From contig JAJDER010000003.1 in NCBI GenBank assembly GCA_029259725.1, forward strand, positions 1 through 53,879: a stretch of 53,879 nt of DNA. The letters run 5' to 3'. This DNA comes from Planctomycetota bacterium. GTDB taxonomy: Bacteria; Planctomycetota; B15-G4. Positions 25,405 to 33,174 of the stretch are shown here, in pieces. Position numbers and translations under genes: made by a program. Position 1 is the stretch's first letter; the number at the start of each line of letters is the position of its first letter. The notes under the pieces were generated by a model. It was given only the letters and a program-made list of their open reading frames with translations, did no database searches and was not told where the DNA came from.

Positions 25405-27237
25405 TCAGGCTCCGACGGCCGCGGCGGCGGCCGGATAGAGGTCGAGGTTCCCGGTCCAGCGCTGGATCGCGGCGACGCGTTCGGCAGCATCCTCGGGGAT
25501 CACCAGGGGACGACCGCGCCCGTCGAAGATCAGCCCACCCTCGCCGCCTTCGAGCTCGTCCTCCACGGCGGTCCCGGGGCCCGCGCCGACATCCACGGTC
25601 CGAGCCGGCTCGATGCGCGTGCGCGCGCGTCGTCCGGGGGCCAGCGGCAGGGCTTCGAGCGCGCCGGCCTGCAGATCGAACTCGCGCGTGCCCTCGGGCA
25701 GCGTCACGCTGATCCTGGCCAGCGGCGTCCCCCGCTTGGTCGTGCCCACCGGCGCCACGCAGCTGCCGAGCAGGATCAGGCAATCCCGCTCGAAGACCTC
25801 GGTGGCGGCCTGCGGCAGCACCGTCGCCAGCACGCCGAGTTGCGGCATCATGAAGATCGAGTCGACCGCGAGCGTGGTCACGCCCTCGGGTTCGAACGCG
25901 TCGACCAGCATGAGCGCCGCCTGGATGCGGCGCGGGGCATGCGACAGCACGCCGCCCGACCCCACCAGCAGGTCCAGCTGCATCATCTTGACCAGCGTGT
26001 TCCCCGAGCCGCTCTGCTTGAACGCCTCCGAGATGTCGCGGGTCTTGCGCACGCCCTTCAGTTCGGTCGCGAACTCCTTGTGCTGGATCAACGACAGGCG
26101 CAGGGCCTCGCGCGCGATGGCCTGTTCGACCTGCAGGTCGCGCACCATGGACGGGATCGTCGTCGGCCGCACCATCTTGTTCTTGATGCGGTTGCGCAGT
26201 TCGCCTTCGTCGATGTCGAACGGCACCCAGCGCAGGACGTTGGCCAGGCCCGTGCTGGCGAGCACGTTGCTGACCGAGTAGCTCATGCCCAGGTTGGCCG
26301 ACACGGTACGGTTGAACTGACCGCTGAAGACACTGAACACGTCGGTGGTCGCGCCGCCGATGTCCACGCCCAGCACGTTGATGCCGCGCTGTTCGGCGAT
26401 GGTCTGGATGATGTTCCCGACGGCGCCGGGCGTCGGCATGACCGGCGCGCTGGTCCAGCTCTTGAGCTTGTCGTAGCCGGGCGCCTGGGCCATGACGTGT
26501 TCCATGAACAGGTCGTGGATCTGGTCGCGAGCCGGGTCGAGGTTCTCCTCGTCGAGCGTCGGGCGCAGGTTGTCGACGATGGACAGGGCGGTCTTGTCGC
26601 TCAGAGCGTCGGCAACCGCCTCGCGCGCGCCGATGTTGCCGGCGAAGACCACGGGCAGCTGGTAGCTGGCGCCGAGGCGCGGCTTGGGATCGGCGGCCGA
26701 CACCAGTTCGGCCAGTGCGGCCACGTGGCTCGTGGTGCCGCCGTCGACGCCGCCCGACAGCAGGATCATGTCGGGGCGCAGGTGGCGGATGCGGCTGATC
26801 TGCTCGTGCGGCTGGCGCTTGTCGTTGCTGGCCAGGACGTCCATGACGATGGCGCCCGCGCCCAGCGCCGCGCGCTCGGCGCTCTCGGCGGTCATGTTGC
26901 GCACCACCCCCGCGACGAGCATCTGCAGGCCGCCGCCGGCGCTCGACGTGGACAGGTACAGGTCCACGCCCGTGTCACCCTGCTGGGGCACGACGATCTT
27001 GCCGTCCTCGCCGACCAGGCGCCGGCCCGCCATCTCCTGGCATTCGGTGACGGCGTTGAGCACGCCGACCGTCACGTCGTCGAAGGGCGCCTCGACCGTG
27101 GTCGGGGCCTCGCCGCGCACCTTCAGCCGGTAGCCCTCGGCGGTCTTCTCGATCAGGATCGCCTTGGTGGTCGTGCTGCCACAGTCGGTGGCCAGGATCG
27201 AGCGGATCTCACCGCCCGGTTTCGCCGTGTCGCTCAA
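25405..27237 (-). CDS. GlmL/MutL-family ASKHA-fold ATPase
   Basis: Product of about 610 aa. Actin-like ATPase motifs: phosphate-1 ATDCGSTTTKAILIEK (~16-31), GGGLQMLVAGVVRNMTAESA, MILLSGGVDGGTTSH and phosphate-2 VLGVDIGGATTDVFSVFSGQ. It belongs to the family named after clostridial glutamate mutase L, which is thought to maintain a B12-dependent mutase; it is not the DNA-repair MutL. No mutase subunit gene (mutS/glmS, mutE/glmE) is nearby, so that role cannot be assumed. It is also longer than I recall for the clostridial proteins (roughly 460 aa), with an extended C-terminus. No ATG exists at the right place; TTG 27237 overlaps the previous TGA (TTGA) and is the likely start, while the longer upstream frame is a shadow of the 121-aa gene. 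Confidence 0.88.
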   Translation of the reverse strand: MSDTAKPGGEIRSILATDCGSTTTKAILIEKTAEGYRLKVRGEAPTTVEAPFDDVTVGVLNAVTECQEMAGRRLVGEDGKIVVPQQGDTGVDLYLSTSSAGGGLQMLVAGVVRNMTAESAERAALGAGAIVMDVLASNDKRQPHEQISRIRHLRPDMILLSGGVDGGTTSHVAALAELVSAADPKPRLGASYQLPVVFAGNIGAREAVADALSDKTALSIVDNLRPTLDEENLDPARDQIHDLFMEHVMAQAPGYDKLKSWTSAPVMPTPGAVGNIIQTIAEQRGINVLGVDIGGATTDVFSVFSGQFNRTVSANLGMSYSVSNVLASTGLANVLRWVPFDIDEGELRNRIKNKMVRPTTIPSMVRDLQVEQAIAREALRLSLIQHKEFATELKGVRKTRDISEAFKQSGSGNTLVKMMQLDLLVGSGGVLSHAPRRIQAALMLVDAFEPEGVTTLAVDSIFMMPQLGVLATVLPQAATEVFERDCLILLGSCVAPVGTTKRGTPLARISVTLPEGTREFDLQAGALEALPLAPGRRARTRIEPARTVDVGAGPGTAVEDELEGGEGGLIFDGRGRPLVIPEDAAERVAAIQRWTGNLDLYPAAAAAVGA

Positions 27238-27599
27238 GACCTCTTTCTCCGTTCGCGTGAGGCTTGCCGCTCGGCCTTGCGGGCCGCGGTCTGTGCCTTG
27301 TCCTCGGCGCGGCGCCGGTCCTCGGCGACGTCGATGACGCGGATGAACTCGGGGATCGCCCCGCGTTGCTCGAGCAGCGCGGTCAGCATGTCGAGACGCT
27401 CGCCGGGCACGGCCAACCGGAGCATCGGGCCGAGCACGTGGAGCATGGACGCCGAGACCATGTTCATGGGCGAGACCGTCTCCAGGGCCATCATCGCGGG
27501 GACGGCCATGCGCAGGTTGACGATGCGCGTCGCCACCGATTCGAGCAGCTCGCGCTGGTCGTCGGTGATCGTGGTCGCGGCGGCCCGGCCGGCGCTCAT
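27234..27599 (-). CDS. Small helical protein encoded before glmL (121 aa)
   Basis: The core TRIVNLRMAVPAMMALETVS followed by PMNMVSASMLHVLGPMLRLA (residues ~24-63) forms two amphipathic or membrane-interacting helices around a P-A-M-x-x-L-E segment. A basic, Ala/Arg/Glu-rich tail follows (EDRRRAEDKAQTAARKAER). The pattern P-A-[IM]-x-x-L-E...P-L/M resembles small proteins that I recall next to such ATPases elsewhere, but no name exists that I can attach. ATG 27599 overlaps the preceding stop (ATGA), and its own stop overlaps the TTG of the GlmL gene. Confidence 0.75.
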   Translation of the reverse strand: MSAGRAAATTITDDQRELLESVATRIVNLRMAVPAMMALETVSPMNMVSASMLHVLGPMLRLAVPGERLDMLTALLEQRGAIPEFIRVIDVAEDRRRAEDKAQTAARKAERQASRERRKRS

Positions 27600-28039
27600 G
27601 TGCGCGCCTCGATCCAGGCCCTGACCTCGGGCGCATTGTCACGCGTGCGCAGGTACAGCCCCCGCTGTGGCAGCAGGCGCGAATCCGTCAGCCGCTCGGA
27701 GAGGAACAGCCCGTGGCTGTCGCGGAGCACACGACGGACCTGCTCCCACGCGATCCGGCGAGGCGTCTGCAGCGGTCCGTCCTCGACGGCGCCCTGCTCG
27801 TCGAGCACGTAGGTGCGCGGGAGGAAGAACGCCCTCAGGGCGAAGCCCAGCCAGAGCCCGGCCAGCACGCCGATCCAGATCGACTCGCTCAAGCTCCAGG
27901 CCAGCACCGCGGAGAGGCCCACGAACGCCGCCACGAGGGTCGCCCGCGTCTTCTGGGTGGCCGCCGGGTGCACCGTCCATCGAAGACTGTCGCCCGCTGG
28001 GGCGGCCTGGTCGGGGCTCGTCGGCTCGGGGCGCGCCAT
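27596..28039 (-). CDS. Two-helix membrane protein with PH-like C-terminal domain (147 aa)
   Basis: Polar N-terminus, two transmembrane helices (~33-70, TLVAAFVGLSAVLAWSLS and IWIGVLAGLWLGFALRAFFL), then a compact beta-rich region (RTYVLDEQGAVEDGP...AWEQVRRVLRDSHGLFLS...GLYLR) with the layout of bacterial PH-like domains that follow a helix pair. It is the first gene of the long operon: nothing on this strand precedes it for 850 nt. Its stop overlaps the next ATG. The function is unknown; PH-like domains of this kind usually mediate membrane or protein contacts. Confidence 0.75.
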   Translation of the reverse strand: MARPEPTSPDQAAPAGDSLRWTVHPAATQKTRATLVAAFVGLSAVLAWSLSESIWIGVLAGLWLGFALRAFFLPRTYVLDEQGAVEDGPLQTPRRIAWEQVRRVLRDSHGLFLSERLTDSRLLPQRGLYLRTRDNAPEVRAWIEART

Positions 28040-28125
28040 GGTAGGGGGCAGGTCTCGGCGGGAAACCGGACTCCTCGGTGACAGGTCGTCGCGGACAGGC
28101 CGGAGAGGCCCCTAGAGGGCCACTG

Positions 28126-28131
28126 ATCGTA
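28126..28131 (-). promoter_or_regulatory. Possible -10 (TACGAT) for the GlmL-associated operon
   Basis: TACGAT on the minus strand lies about 85 nt before ATG 28039, within the 167-nt divergent region shared with the glycosyltransferase gene. An imperfect palindrome around CTAGAG (28109-28120) sits in the leader. No good -35 is visible, so this is tentative. Confidence 0.3.
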
Positions 28132-28206
28132 CCGGAGCGCCCTAGCCCCCGCCACTCGGCCCGGGGCGCGGTGGGCACGCGGTTGATCGGGGGACGGCGG
28201 GGCGTG

Positions 28207-29013
28207 ATGGTGGCGGTCGTGCCCCTCTCCGTCTGCATCATCACCCGCAACGAGGAGGACAACCTCCCACGTTGCCTGGCCTCGGTCGCCGAGCTGGCCG
28301 CCCAGATCGTGGTGGTCGATTCGCTGAGCACCGACCGGACCGTGGCCATCGCCCGGGAGGCGGGCGCCGAGGTCACCAGCCAGGAGTTCCTGGGCCACGT
28401 GAAGCAGAAACAGCTCGCCCTGGGGCTGGCCCGCGAGGACTGGGTGCTGAGCCTGGATGCGGACGAGTGGCTCGACGGCGAGCTGCGCGCCGCCGTCGCG
28501 GAGGTCGTCTCCGCGGGGGCGGGCACCGGCGGGACGCCCGGCACGCCCGTGGGTTACGCACTCAATCGCCGCAGCTTCTACCTCGGGGCCTGGATCGATC
28601 ACGGGGGCTGGTCGCCGGAGTGGCGCCTTCGGTTGGTGCGCCGCGGGCGAGCGTCCTGGACGGGCGTCGATCCGCACGACCGGCTCGAGGCGGACGGGCC
28701 CGTGGCACGGCTCCCGGGGCGGCTCAACCACCGCCCCTATCGCAACCTCGCCGATCACCTGGCCAAGGTGAACCGCTACACGGACATCATGGTGGCGCGC
28801 AGGCTCGAGCGGGGCGAGCGGCCCTCCCTGTTCAAGCTCGTGACGCGACCCCCCTTCAAGTTCCTGAAGATGTACGTCCTGCGCGCGGGCTTCCTCGACG
28901 GTTGGCGTGGGGTCGTGGTGGCCGGCATGGGCTGCTTCTACGTGTTCATGAAATACGCCAAGTTGCGTGCTGCGTCCGAGCCGCCCGGCCCCCCAGGCCC
29001 AGGTCCCCCCTGA
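28207..29013 (+). CDS. Family 2 glycosyltransferase
   Basis: Product of 268 aa. GT-A fold: SVCIITRNEEDNLPRCLASV (8-27) at the nucleotide-sugar site, VVVDSLSTDRTVAIA, and the DxD-type metal site SLDADEWLD (82-90). A conserved LNRRSFYLGAWIDHGGWSPE and the C-terminal KFLKMYVLRAGFLDGW follow, which are features of the WaaE/KdtX-like subgroup acting on lipopolysaccharide core or related glycolipids. The proline-rich tail (PPGPPGPGPP) is unusual. ATG 28207 was selected over GTG 28204; there is no clear ribosome binding site. Activity on an envelope glycan is inferred from the subfamily. Confidence 0.88.
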   Translation: MVAVVPLSVCIITRNEEDNLPRCLASVAELAAQIVVVDSLSTDRTVAIAREAGAEVTSQEFLGHVKQKQLALGLAREDWVLSLDADEWLDGELRAAVAEVVSAGAGTGGTPGTPVGYALNRRSFYLGAWIDHGGWSPEWRLRLVRRGRASWTGVDPHDRLEADGPVARLPGRLNHRPYRNLADHLAKVNRYTDIMVARRLERGERPSLFKLVTRPPFKFLKMYVLRAGFLDGWRGVVVAGMGCFYVFMKYAKLRAASEPPGPPGPGPP

Positions 29014-29314
29014 GCCCTCAGCCCTTCGTCCCCGCGACGCGCCGACGGCCGGGCACCCCGGTTCCCACGACCTGGATTTCCCTTCGCAGCCCTTCGGCCT
29101 GGATTGCGTGGTTCCGGGCGGAGTCACGGATCGGGCGTGGGCACAGGGCGCGGAACTCGGGCACGGAATCGGGTTCGTCGTGGCCTGCCGCACCGCTCTC
29201 GAACCGGGATATGCTGGAGCCTGAGCGGAGGGTCGGAGGCATGACGACTCGCCCGGAGCAGTGCGTCCGGCGAGTTCTCCACCACCCCTGATTGGATCCT
29301 GAGGAGGAACCCCT
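29014..29314. other. Intergenic region, 301 bp
   Basis: No substantial gene is seen. Near its end a 16-codon ORF (ATG 29241 to TGA 29289-29291, MTTRPEQCVRRVLHHP) has GGAGG-like bases ahead of it. It stops 23 nt before the next gene, so it could be a leader peptide or chance. TATGCT at 29209-29214 is a possible -10. The strong AGGAGG at 29302-29307 belongs to the following gene. Confidence 0.5.
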
Positions 29315-30847
29315 GTGATGTATCGCCCCACCCTGGCGACAGCCGCGGCAGGACTGCTCCTGCCGGTGCTCGCCTTCGGGCAGTCCCTGCCCGTCTCCGA
29401 TTCGGCGCTCCTGAGCGCCTCCTGGTATCCCGTCGACGGGGGCCTGATGCTCGACATGTACGTCACCGGCGCCACCGGCCCGGCGGTGTACCTGCGAGGC
29501 ACCATGGACCCCGCCTCCGACGCCGGCAACTGGACCATCGGCAACCTCTTCCCGGTCGATGCGAACGGTGAGCTGCACCTGACCGCCTTCGTGGACGCCG
29601 ACGTCATCCCGCAGGAAGGCGTCCACGCCAACGTGCAGGCACTGATGCTCGACGCCGGCCAGATCGTGAAGACGCCGACCGCGGCCCTCGCCCTGGGCGG
29701 CACGCCCCTGTGCGAGCGCATCGACTTCGACAAGACGCCGCTCGGCGTCGACACCGTGGCCGGGGAGCAGATCCTCGAGCAGTATGCGCCCATCGGCCTG
29801 CACATCTCCGCCGACAACGCCCAGCCCGGTCACCCGGACAAGGTCATCATCTTCGACTCGGCGAACCCCACCGGCGGCGACCCCGACCTGGCCACGCCCG
29901 GGTACCACCCGACCAACACCGTGGCCCTCGGCAACCTGTTGATCATCGCCGAGAACGACATCGACGACGACGACGACATGCTCGTGGACGATCCCGACGA
30001 TGAGGCCAAGGGCGGCATCATCTACATGGACTTCGACGAGCCGGTGGTGTTCTGCACCATGACCATCGTGGACGTGGACGGCCCTTCGCCGACCGAGGCC
30101 CGCTTCTACGGCGACAACGGCCTGATCCAGACGATTCCCTTCCCCGACCTCGATGACAACTCCGTCGAGCAGCTCGAGTTCTTCGTCGAGGGCGTGACCC
30201 ACGTCGAGATCGACCTGGGCGGTTCGGGCGGCGTCGCGCGCATCGGGCTCGTGCTCTGTCCGACCACGATCGACTTCGACACCACCGCCTCCGGCCTGGA
30301 GCTCGACCTGCAGGTGGGTGAGCCGATCACCGACCAGTTCCAGGACAGCCTGGGCGTGACCTTCTCCGCGCTGAACAACAAGGCGGGTCACCCGGACATC
30401 TGCATCCTGTTCGACACGGCCAACCCGACCGGTGGCGACACCGATCTGGCCACGCCGGGCAACGGGATCGGCAACGACACGGCCATGCACAAGGTCCTGA
30501 TCATCGCCGAGAACGACGACGGCATCGACGGGGACGGCCTGGTCGACGACCCGGACGACGAGCTCAAGGGCGGCATCATCCGCGCCGTGTTCGACCTGCC
30601 GGTGGACTTCGCCAGCGCCACGGTGCTCGACATCGACGGCAACGAGGACGCCTCGGTGATGCTCTACGGCGCGGGCGACGTGCTGCTCATGGAGCTGCCG
30701 CTGTCCTCGCTGGGCAACAACTCGGTCGAGACGGTCGAGGCGGACGTGTCCGGGGTCCTGCGCATCGACCTCGTGCTCTCCGGCTCGGGGGCGCTCGGCC
30801 AGCTGAGCTTCTGCCCGTCGGACGACGACCAGCCGACGCAGCTGTAG
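29315..30847 (+). CDS. Secreted protein with two acidic beta-sandwich-like repeats
   Basis: Product of 510 aa. Signal peptide to about residue 22 (ATAAAGLLLPVLAFGQ). A short N-terminal domain with WYPVDGGLMLDMYVTGATGP is followed by two homologous domains (~136-318 and ~319-505). Each begins CxxIDFD / TTIDFD and contains GHPDxxIxFDxANPTGG, a D(L)ATPG turn, LIIAEND and an Asp-rich loop (DDDMLVDDPDDEAKGGII). The Asp-rich loop looks suited to calcium binding. The domain type recurs in secreted proteins of marine bacteria, often with PEP-CTERM tails, but no C-terminal anchor is seen here. GTG 29315 and ATG 29318 are both possible after AGGAGG (7 or 10 nt). Confidence 0.8.
   Translation: MMYRPTLATAAAGLLLPVLAFGQSLPVSDSALLSASWYPVDGGLMLDMYVTGATGPAVYLRGTMDPASDAGNWTIGNLFPVDANGELHLTAFVDADVIPQEGVHANVQALMLDAGQIVKTPTAALALGGTPLCERIDFDKTPLGVDTVAGEQILEQYAPIGLHISADNAQPGHPDKVIIFDSANPTGGDPDLATPGYHPTNTVALGNLLIIAENDIDDDDDMLVDDPDDEAKGGIIYMDFDEPVVFCTMTIVDVDGPSPTEARFYGDNGLIQTIPFPDLDDNSVEQLEFFVEGVTHVEIDLGGSGGVARIGLVLCPTTIDFDTTASGLELDLQVGEPITDQFQDSLGVTFSALNNKAGHPDICILFDTANPTGGDTDLATPGNGIGNDTAMHKVLIIAENDDGIDGDGLVDDPDDELKGGIIRAVFDLPVDFASATVLDIDGNEDASVMLYGAGDVLLMELPLSSLGNNSVETVEADVSGVLRIDLVLSGSGALGQLSFCPSDDDQPTQL
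29720..30829 (+). repeat. Two-fold internal domain duplication
   Basis: Copy A (29720-30268) and copy B (30269-30829) encode domains with the same order of motifs: IDFD, GHPDxxIxFDxANPTGGD, DLATPG, IIAEND, DDPDDExKGGII, DNSVE/NNSVE. This is visible at protein level; nucleotide identity was not computed. Confidence 0.75.
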
Positions 30848-30858
30848 GCGGTGCATCG

Positions 30859-30873
30859 GAGCGCACGGCGCTC
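30859..30873. terminator. Hairpin between convergent genes
   Basis: GAGCGC and GCGCTC arms with a three-base loop, lying between the stop at 30847 (+) and the stop at 30895 (-). No U-tract follows on either strand. A role as a bidirectional terminator is plausible from position. Confidence 0.4.
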
Positions 30874-30894
30874 GTCGCGTCGTGCCTTCCGGGC

Positions 30895-32937
30895 TCAGGA
30901 CTTCGGCGGTCCCGGCCGTCTGCGCCGTGAGCGCGGGGGGCCGGGCCGCCGTCGGCCCGGACGCAACTCGTCCTCGTGGACGAAGCGCCCGAACTCGGCT
31001 GGTGCTCGCGAGCGTCGGCCGTCCCGGGCCTCGCGCGGCGGGCGCGTCGGAATCAGGCACTGCGGCCCGTCGCCGATCAGGTCCTGCCGGCCGGCGGACT
31101 CCAGCGCCTCGCGCACCAGGAACCAGTTCTCGGGCTTGAAGAACTGCATCAGCGCGCGCTGCTGCTTGCGGTCGTTGAGCTTGCGCACCACCGGCACCGG
31201 CTGCAGCGTGTGGGGGTCCAGGCCGGTGTGGTAGACGGACGCGGCCAGGTCCATCGGCGCCGGGATGAAGTCCTGCACCTGCCGAGGCTTGTAGCCGGCG
31301 CCCTTGAGGAACAGGGCCAGCTCGATCATGTCGTCCACCGTCGAGCCGGGATGGCTCGCGATGAAGTAGGGGATCAGGTACTGCTCCTTGCCCACGGCCT
31401 TGCTGGCCTCCTGGAAGCGCTCGGCGAAGGCCTCGAAGCTGCGCTGCGGCGGCTTCTTCATCATCTTCAGCACGCGTTCGGACACGTGCTCGGGCGCCAC
31501 CTTGAGCTGGCCACCGACGTGATGCTCCGCAAGTTCGCGCAGGTACTCCGGCGAACGCTCGGCCAGGTCCATGCGCACGCCGGAGCTGATGCGCACGCTC
31601 TTCACGCCCGGGCGTTGCCGCGCGTCGCGCATGAGCTCGATCAGCGGGTCGTGGTCGGTGGTGAGGTGTCGGCAGATGCTGGGGAAGACACAGGACAAGC
31701 GGCGGCACTTCGCCTCGATCTCCTCCGAGCCGCAGCGCATCTTGTACATGTTCGCCGTGGGGCCGCCGATGTCGCTGATGTGCCCCTTGAAGTCGGGGCG
31801 CGCGGCGACATCGTCCACCTCGGCCAGCACCGACTCCTTGGAGCGGGACTGGATCGCGCGGCCCTGGTGGTTGGTGATCGAGCAGAACGAGCAGCCGCCG
31901 AAGCATCCCCGCATGATCGTGACCGAGTCCTGGATCATCTCGGCGGCGGGGATCGCCTCGGCGTAGGACGGGTGCGGCCGCCGAGTGAAGGGCTGGCCGT
32001 AGGTCCGGTCCAGCTCCTCCTCGGAGAGGCCCAGGGCCGGCGGGTTCTGGACCACCAGCCGGTCGCCGTGGCGCTGGAGCAGCCGCCGCGCGTTGAGCGG
32101 GTTGCTCTCGCGGTGCACGAGGCGGTTGAGGATGGAGAAGGCCACCTTGTCGTCGCGGCTCTGCTCGAAGGCGGGCAGGTCCACGGTGGCGCCGTCCGGG
32201 CCGTCGGACACGGACACCTCGGGAGACGCCGTCCCCGCTGCGAGCATGGTCTCGGCGAAGGGCGGCAGGTCCGCGGTGCGGCCCAGCAGGTAGGCCGTGC
32301 CGCGGATGTCGGTCAGCTCGCGGGCGGTCTCGCCGGCGTCGAGACGCCGGGCGATCTCGCGCACGGCGCGCTCACCCATGCCGAACACCACCAGGTCCGC
32401 CTTGCTGGAGACCAGGATCGAGGGCCGCACGGTGTCCGACCAATAGTCGTAGTGGGCCAGTCGACGCAGGGAGGCCTCGACGCCGCCGGCGATGACGGGC
32501 ACGCCGGGATAGGCCTCGCGACAGCGCTGCGCGTAGACGTTCGTGGCCCGGTCGGGCCGCCGCCCGGCCGCACCGCCGGGGGAGTAGGCGTCATCACTGC
32601 GCGGCTTCCTCTGGGCCGTGTAGTGGTTCAGCATCGAGTCCATGTTCCCGGCGCTCACGCCGAAGAACAGGCGCGGGCGGCCCAGGGAGCGGAACGGGTC
32701 GGCCGAGTGCCAGTCGGGCTGCGCCAGCAGGGCCACGCGCCAGCCGTCGGCGGCGAGGGTCCGGGCCACGAGGGCGTTGGCGAAGGACGGGTGATCCACA
32801 TAGGCGTCGCCCGTGACGAGCACGACGTCCGGGGCGTCCCAGCCGAGCGCATCCATCTCCGCCCGGCTCATGGGGAGGGGCGCAGGGGAGCCTGCGCGGG
32901 GTCGCGAGTCCGGGTGGCCGGGCGGTGGGGCGCTCAT
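30895..32937 (-). CDS. YgiQ-family radical SAM protein
   Basis: Product of 680 aa. An N-terminal B12-binding-like/UPF0313 domain contains [20 protein letters not shown] and [20 protein letters not shown]. It is followed by the radical SAM motif CFGGCSFC (C345, C349, C352) and the YgiQ-specific stretches [24 protein letters not shown] and [13 protein letters not shown]. The C-terminus is a basic Arg/Pro-rich tail ([10 protein letters not shown]), possibly nucleic-acid binding. The reaction is unknown in the family. ATG 32937 gives a length near that of E. coli YgiQ. It follows rpmH on the same strand by 94 nt. Confidence 0.92.
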   Translation of the reverse strand: MSAPPPGHPDSRPRAGSPAPLPMSRAEMDALGWDAPDVVLVTGDAYVDHPSFANALVARTLAADGWRVALLAQPDWHSADPFRSLGRPRLFFGVSAGNMDSMLNHYTAQRKPRSDDAYSPGGAAGRRPDRATNVYAQRCREAYPGVPVIAGGVEASLRRLAHYDYWSDTVRPSILVSSKADLVVFGMGERAVREIARRLDAGETARELTDIRGTAYLLGRTADLPPFAETMLAAGTASPEVSVSDGPDGATVDLPAFEQSRDDKVAFSILNRLVHRESNPLNARRLLQRHGDRLVVQNPPALGLSEEELDRTYGQPFTRRPHPSYAEAIPAAEMIQDSVTIMRGCFGGCSFCSITNHQGRAIQSRSKESVLAEVDDVAARPDFKGHISDIGGPTANMYKMRCGSEEIEAKCRRLSCVFPSICRHLTTDHDPLIELMRDARQRPGVKSVRISSGVRMDLAERSPEYLRELAEHHVGGQLKVAPEHVSERVLKMMKKPPQRSFEAFAERFQEASKAVGKEQYLIPYFIASHPGSTVDDMIELALFLKGAGYKPRQVQDFIPAPMDLAASVYHTGLDPHTLQPVPVVRKLNDRKQQRALMQFFKPENWFLVREALESAGRQDLIGDGPQCLIPTRPPREARDGRRSRAPAEFGRFVHEDELRPGRRRPGPPRSRRRRPGPPKS

Positions 32938-33031
32938 GACGGACCCCGGGCGGGACGGCGGGCGGGCCGTGCGATCGCGTGGCGTCAGGACCGGTCGGGG
33001 GCCGAGGCTCCCAGCGGTCAGGCCGGCGCGG

Positions 33032-33160
33032 TCAGGAAAGCGCGCGCCCCTTGCGACGACGGTTGCGGATGATCTTGCGACCACTCGCCGTCTTCATGCG
33101 GGTGCGGAACCCGATGCGCTTGTTGCGCTTGGTGTTGCTGTTGCGAAGTTTGATCTTCAT
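33032..33160 (-). CDS. rpmH: 50S ribosomal protein L34
   Basis: Product of 42 aa: [20 protein letters not shown] then [22 protein letters not shown]. The L34 signature K-R...H/K-R-x-G-F-R-x-R-M-x-T-x-x-G-R-x-x-x-x-x-R-R-x-K-G-R is complete, while the usual N-terminal RTYQPS is replaced by IKLRNS. It lies 14 nt downstream of the RluA-type pseudouridine synthase and in the same direction, so the two are probably co-transcribed. In most bacteria rpmH sits beside rnpA and dnaA; neither is present here. Confidence 0.93.
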   Translation of the reverse strand: MKIKLRNSNTKRNKRIGFRTRMKTASGRKIIRNRRRKGRALS

Positions 33161-33174
33161 GGCGACCCGGAATC

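Noticed and set aside
25405..27237. DNA mismatch-repair MutL, because the family name contains MutL
   Set aside because: The motifs are of the ASKHA actin-like ATPase fold (DCGSTTTK, DIGGATTD), not of the GHKL ATPase fold of repair MutL.
19474..28039. A glutamate mutase operon
   Set aside because: No B12-binding small subunit (DxHxxG) or large mutase subunit is encoded nearby; only the accessory ATPase is present.
32938..33031. rnpA or another ribosome gene downstream of rpmH
   Set aside because: The 94-nt gap is too short and has no RnpA-like frame; ygiQ begins straight after it.
30976..33072. Plus-strand open frame of 698 codons across ygiQ
   Set aside because: It is antisense to an unmistakable radical SAM gene and has His/Gln/Arg-rich shadow composition.
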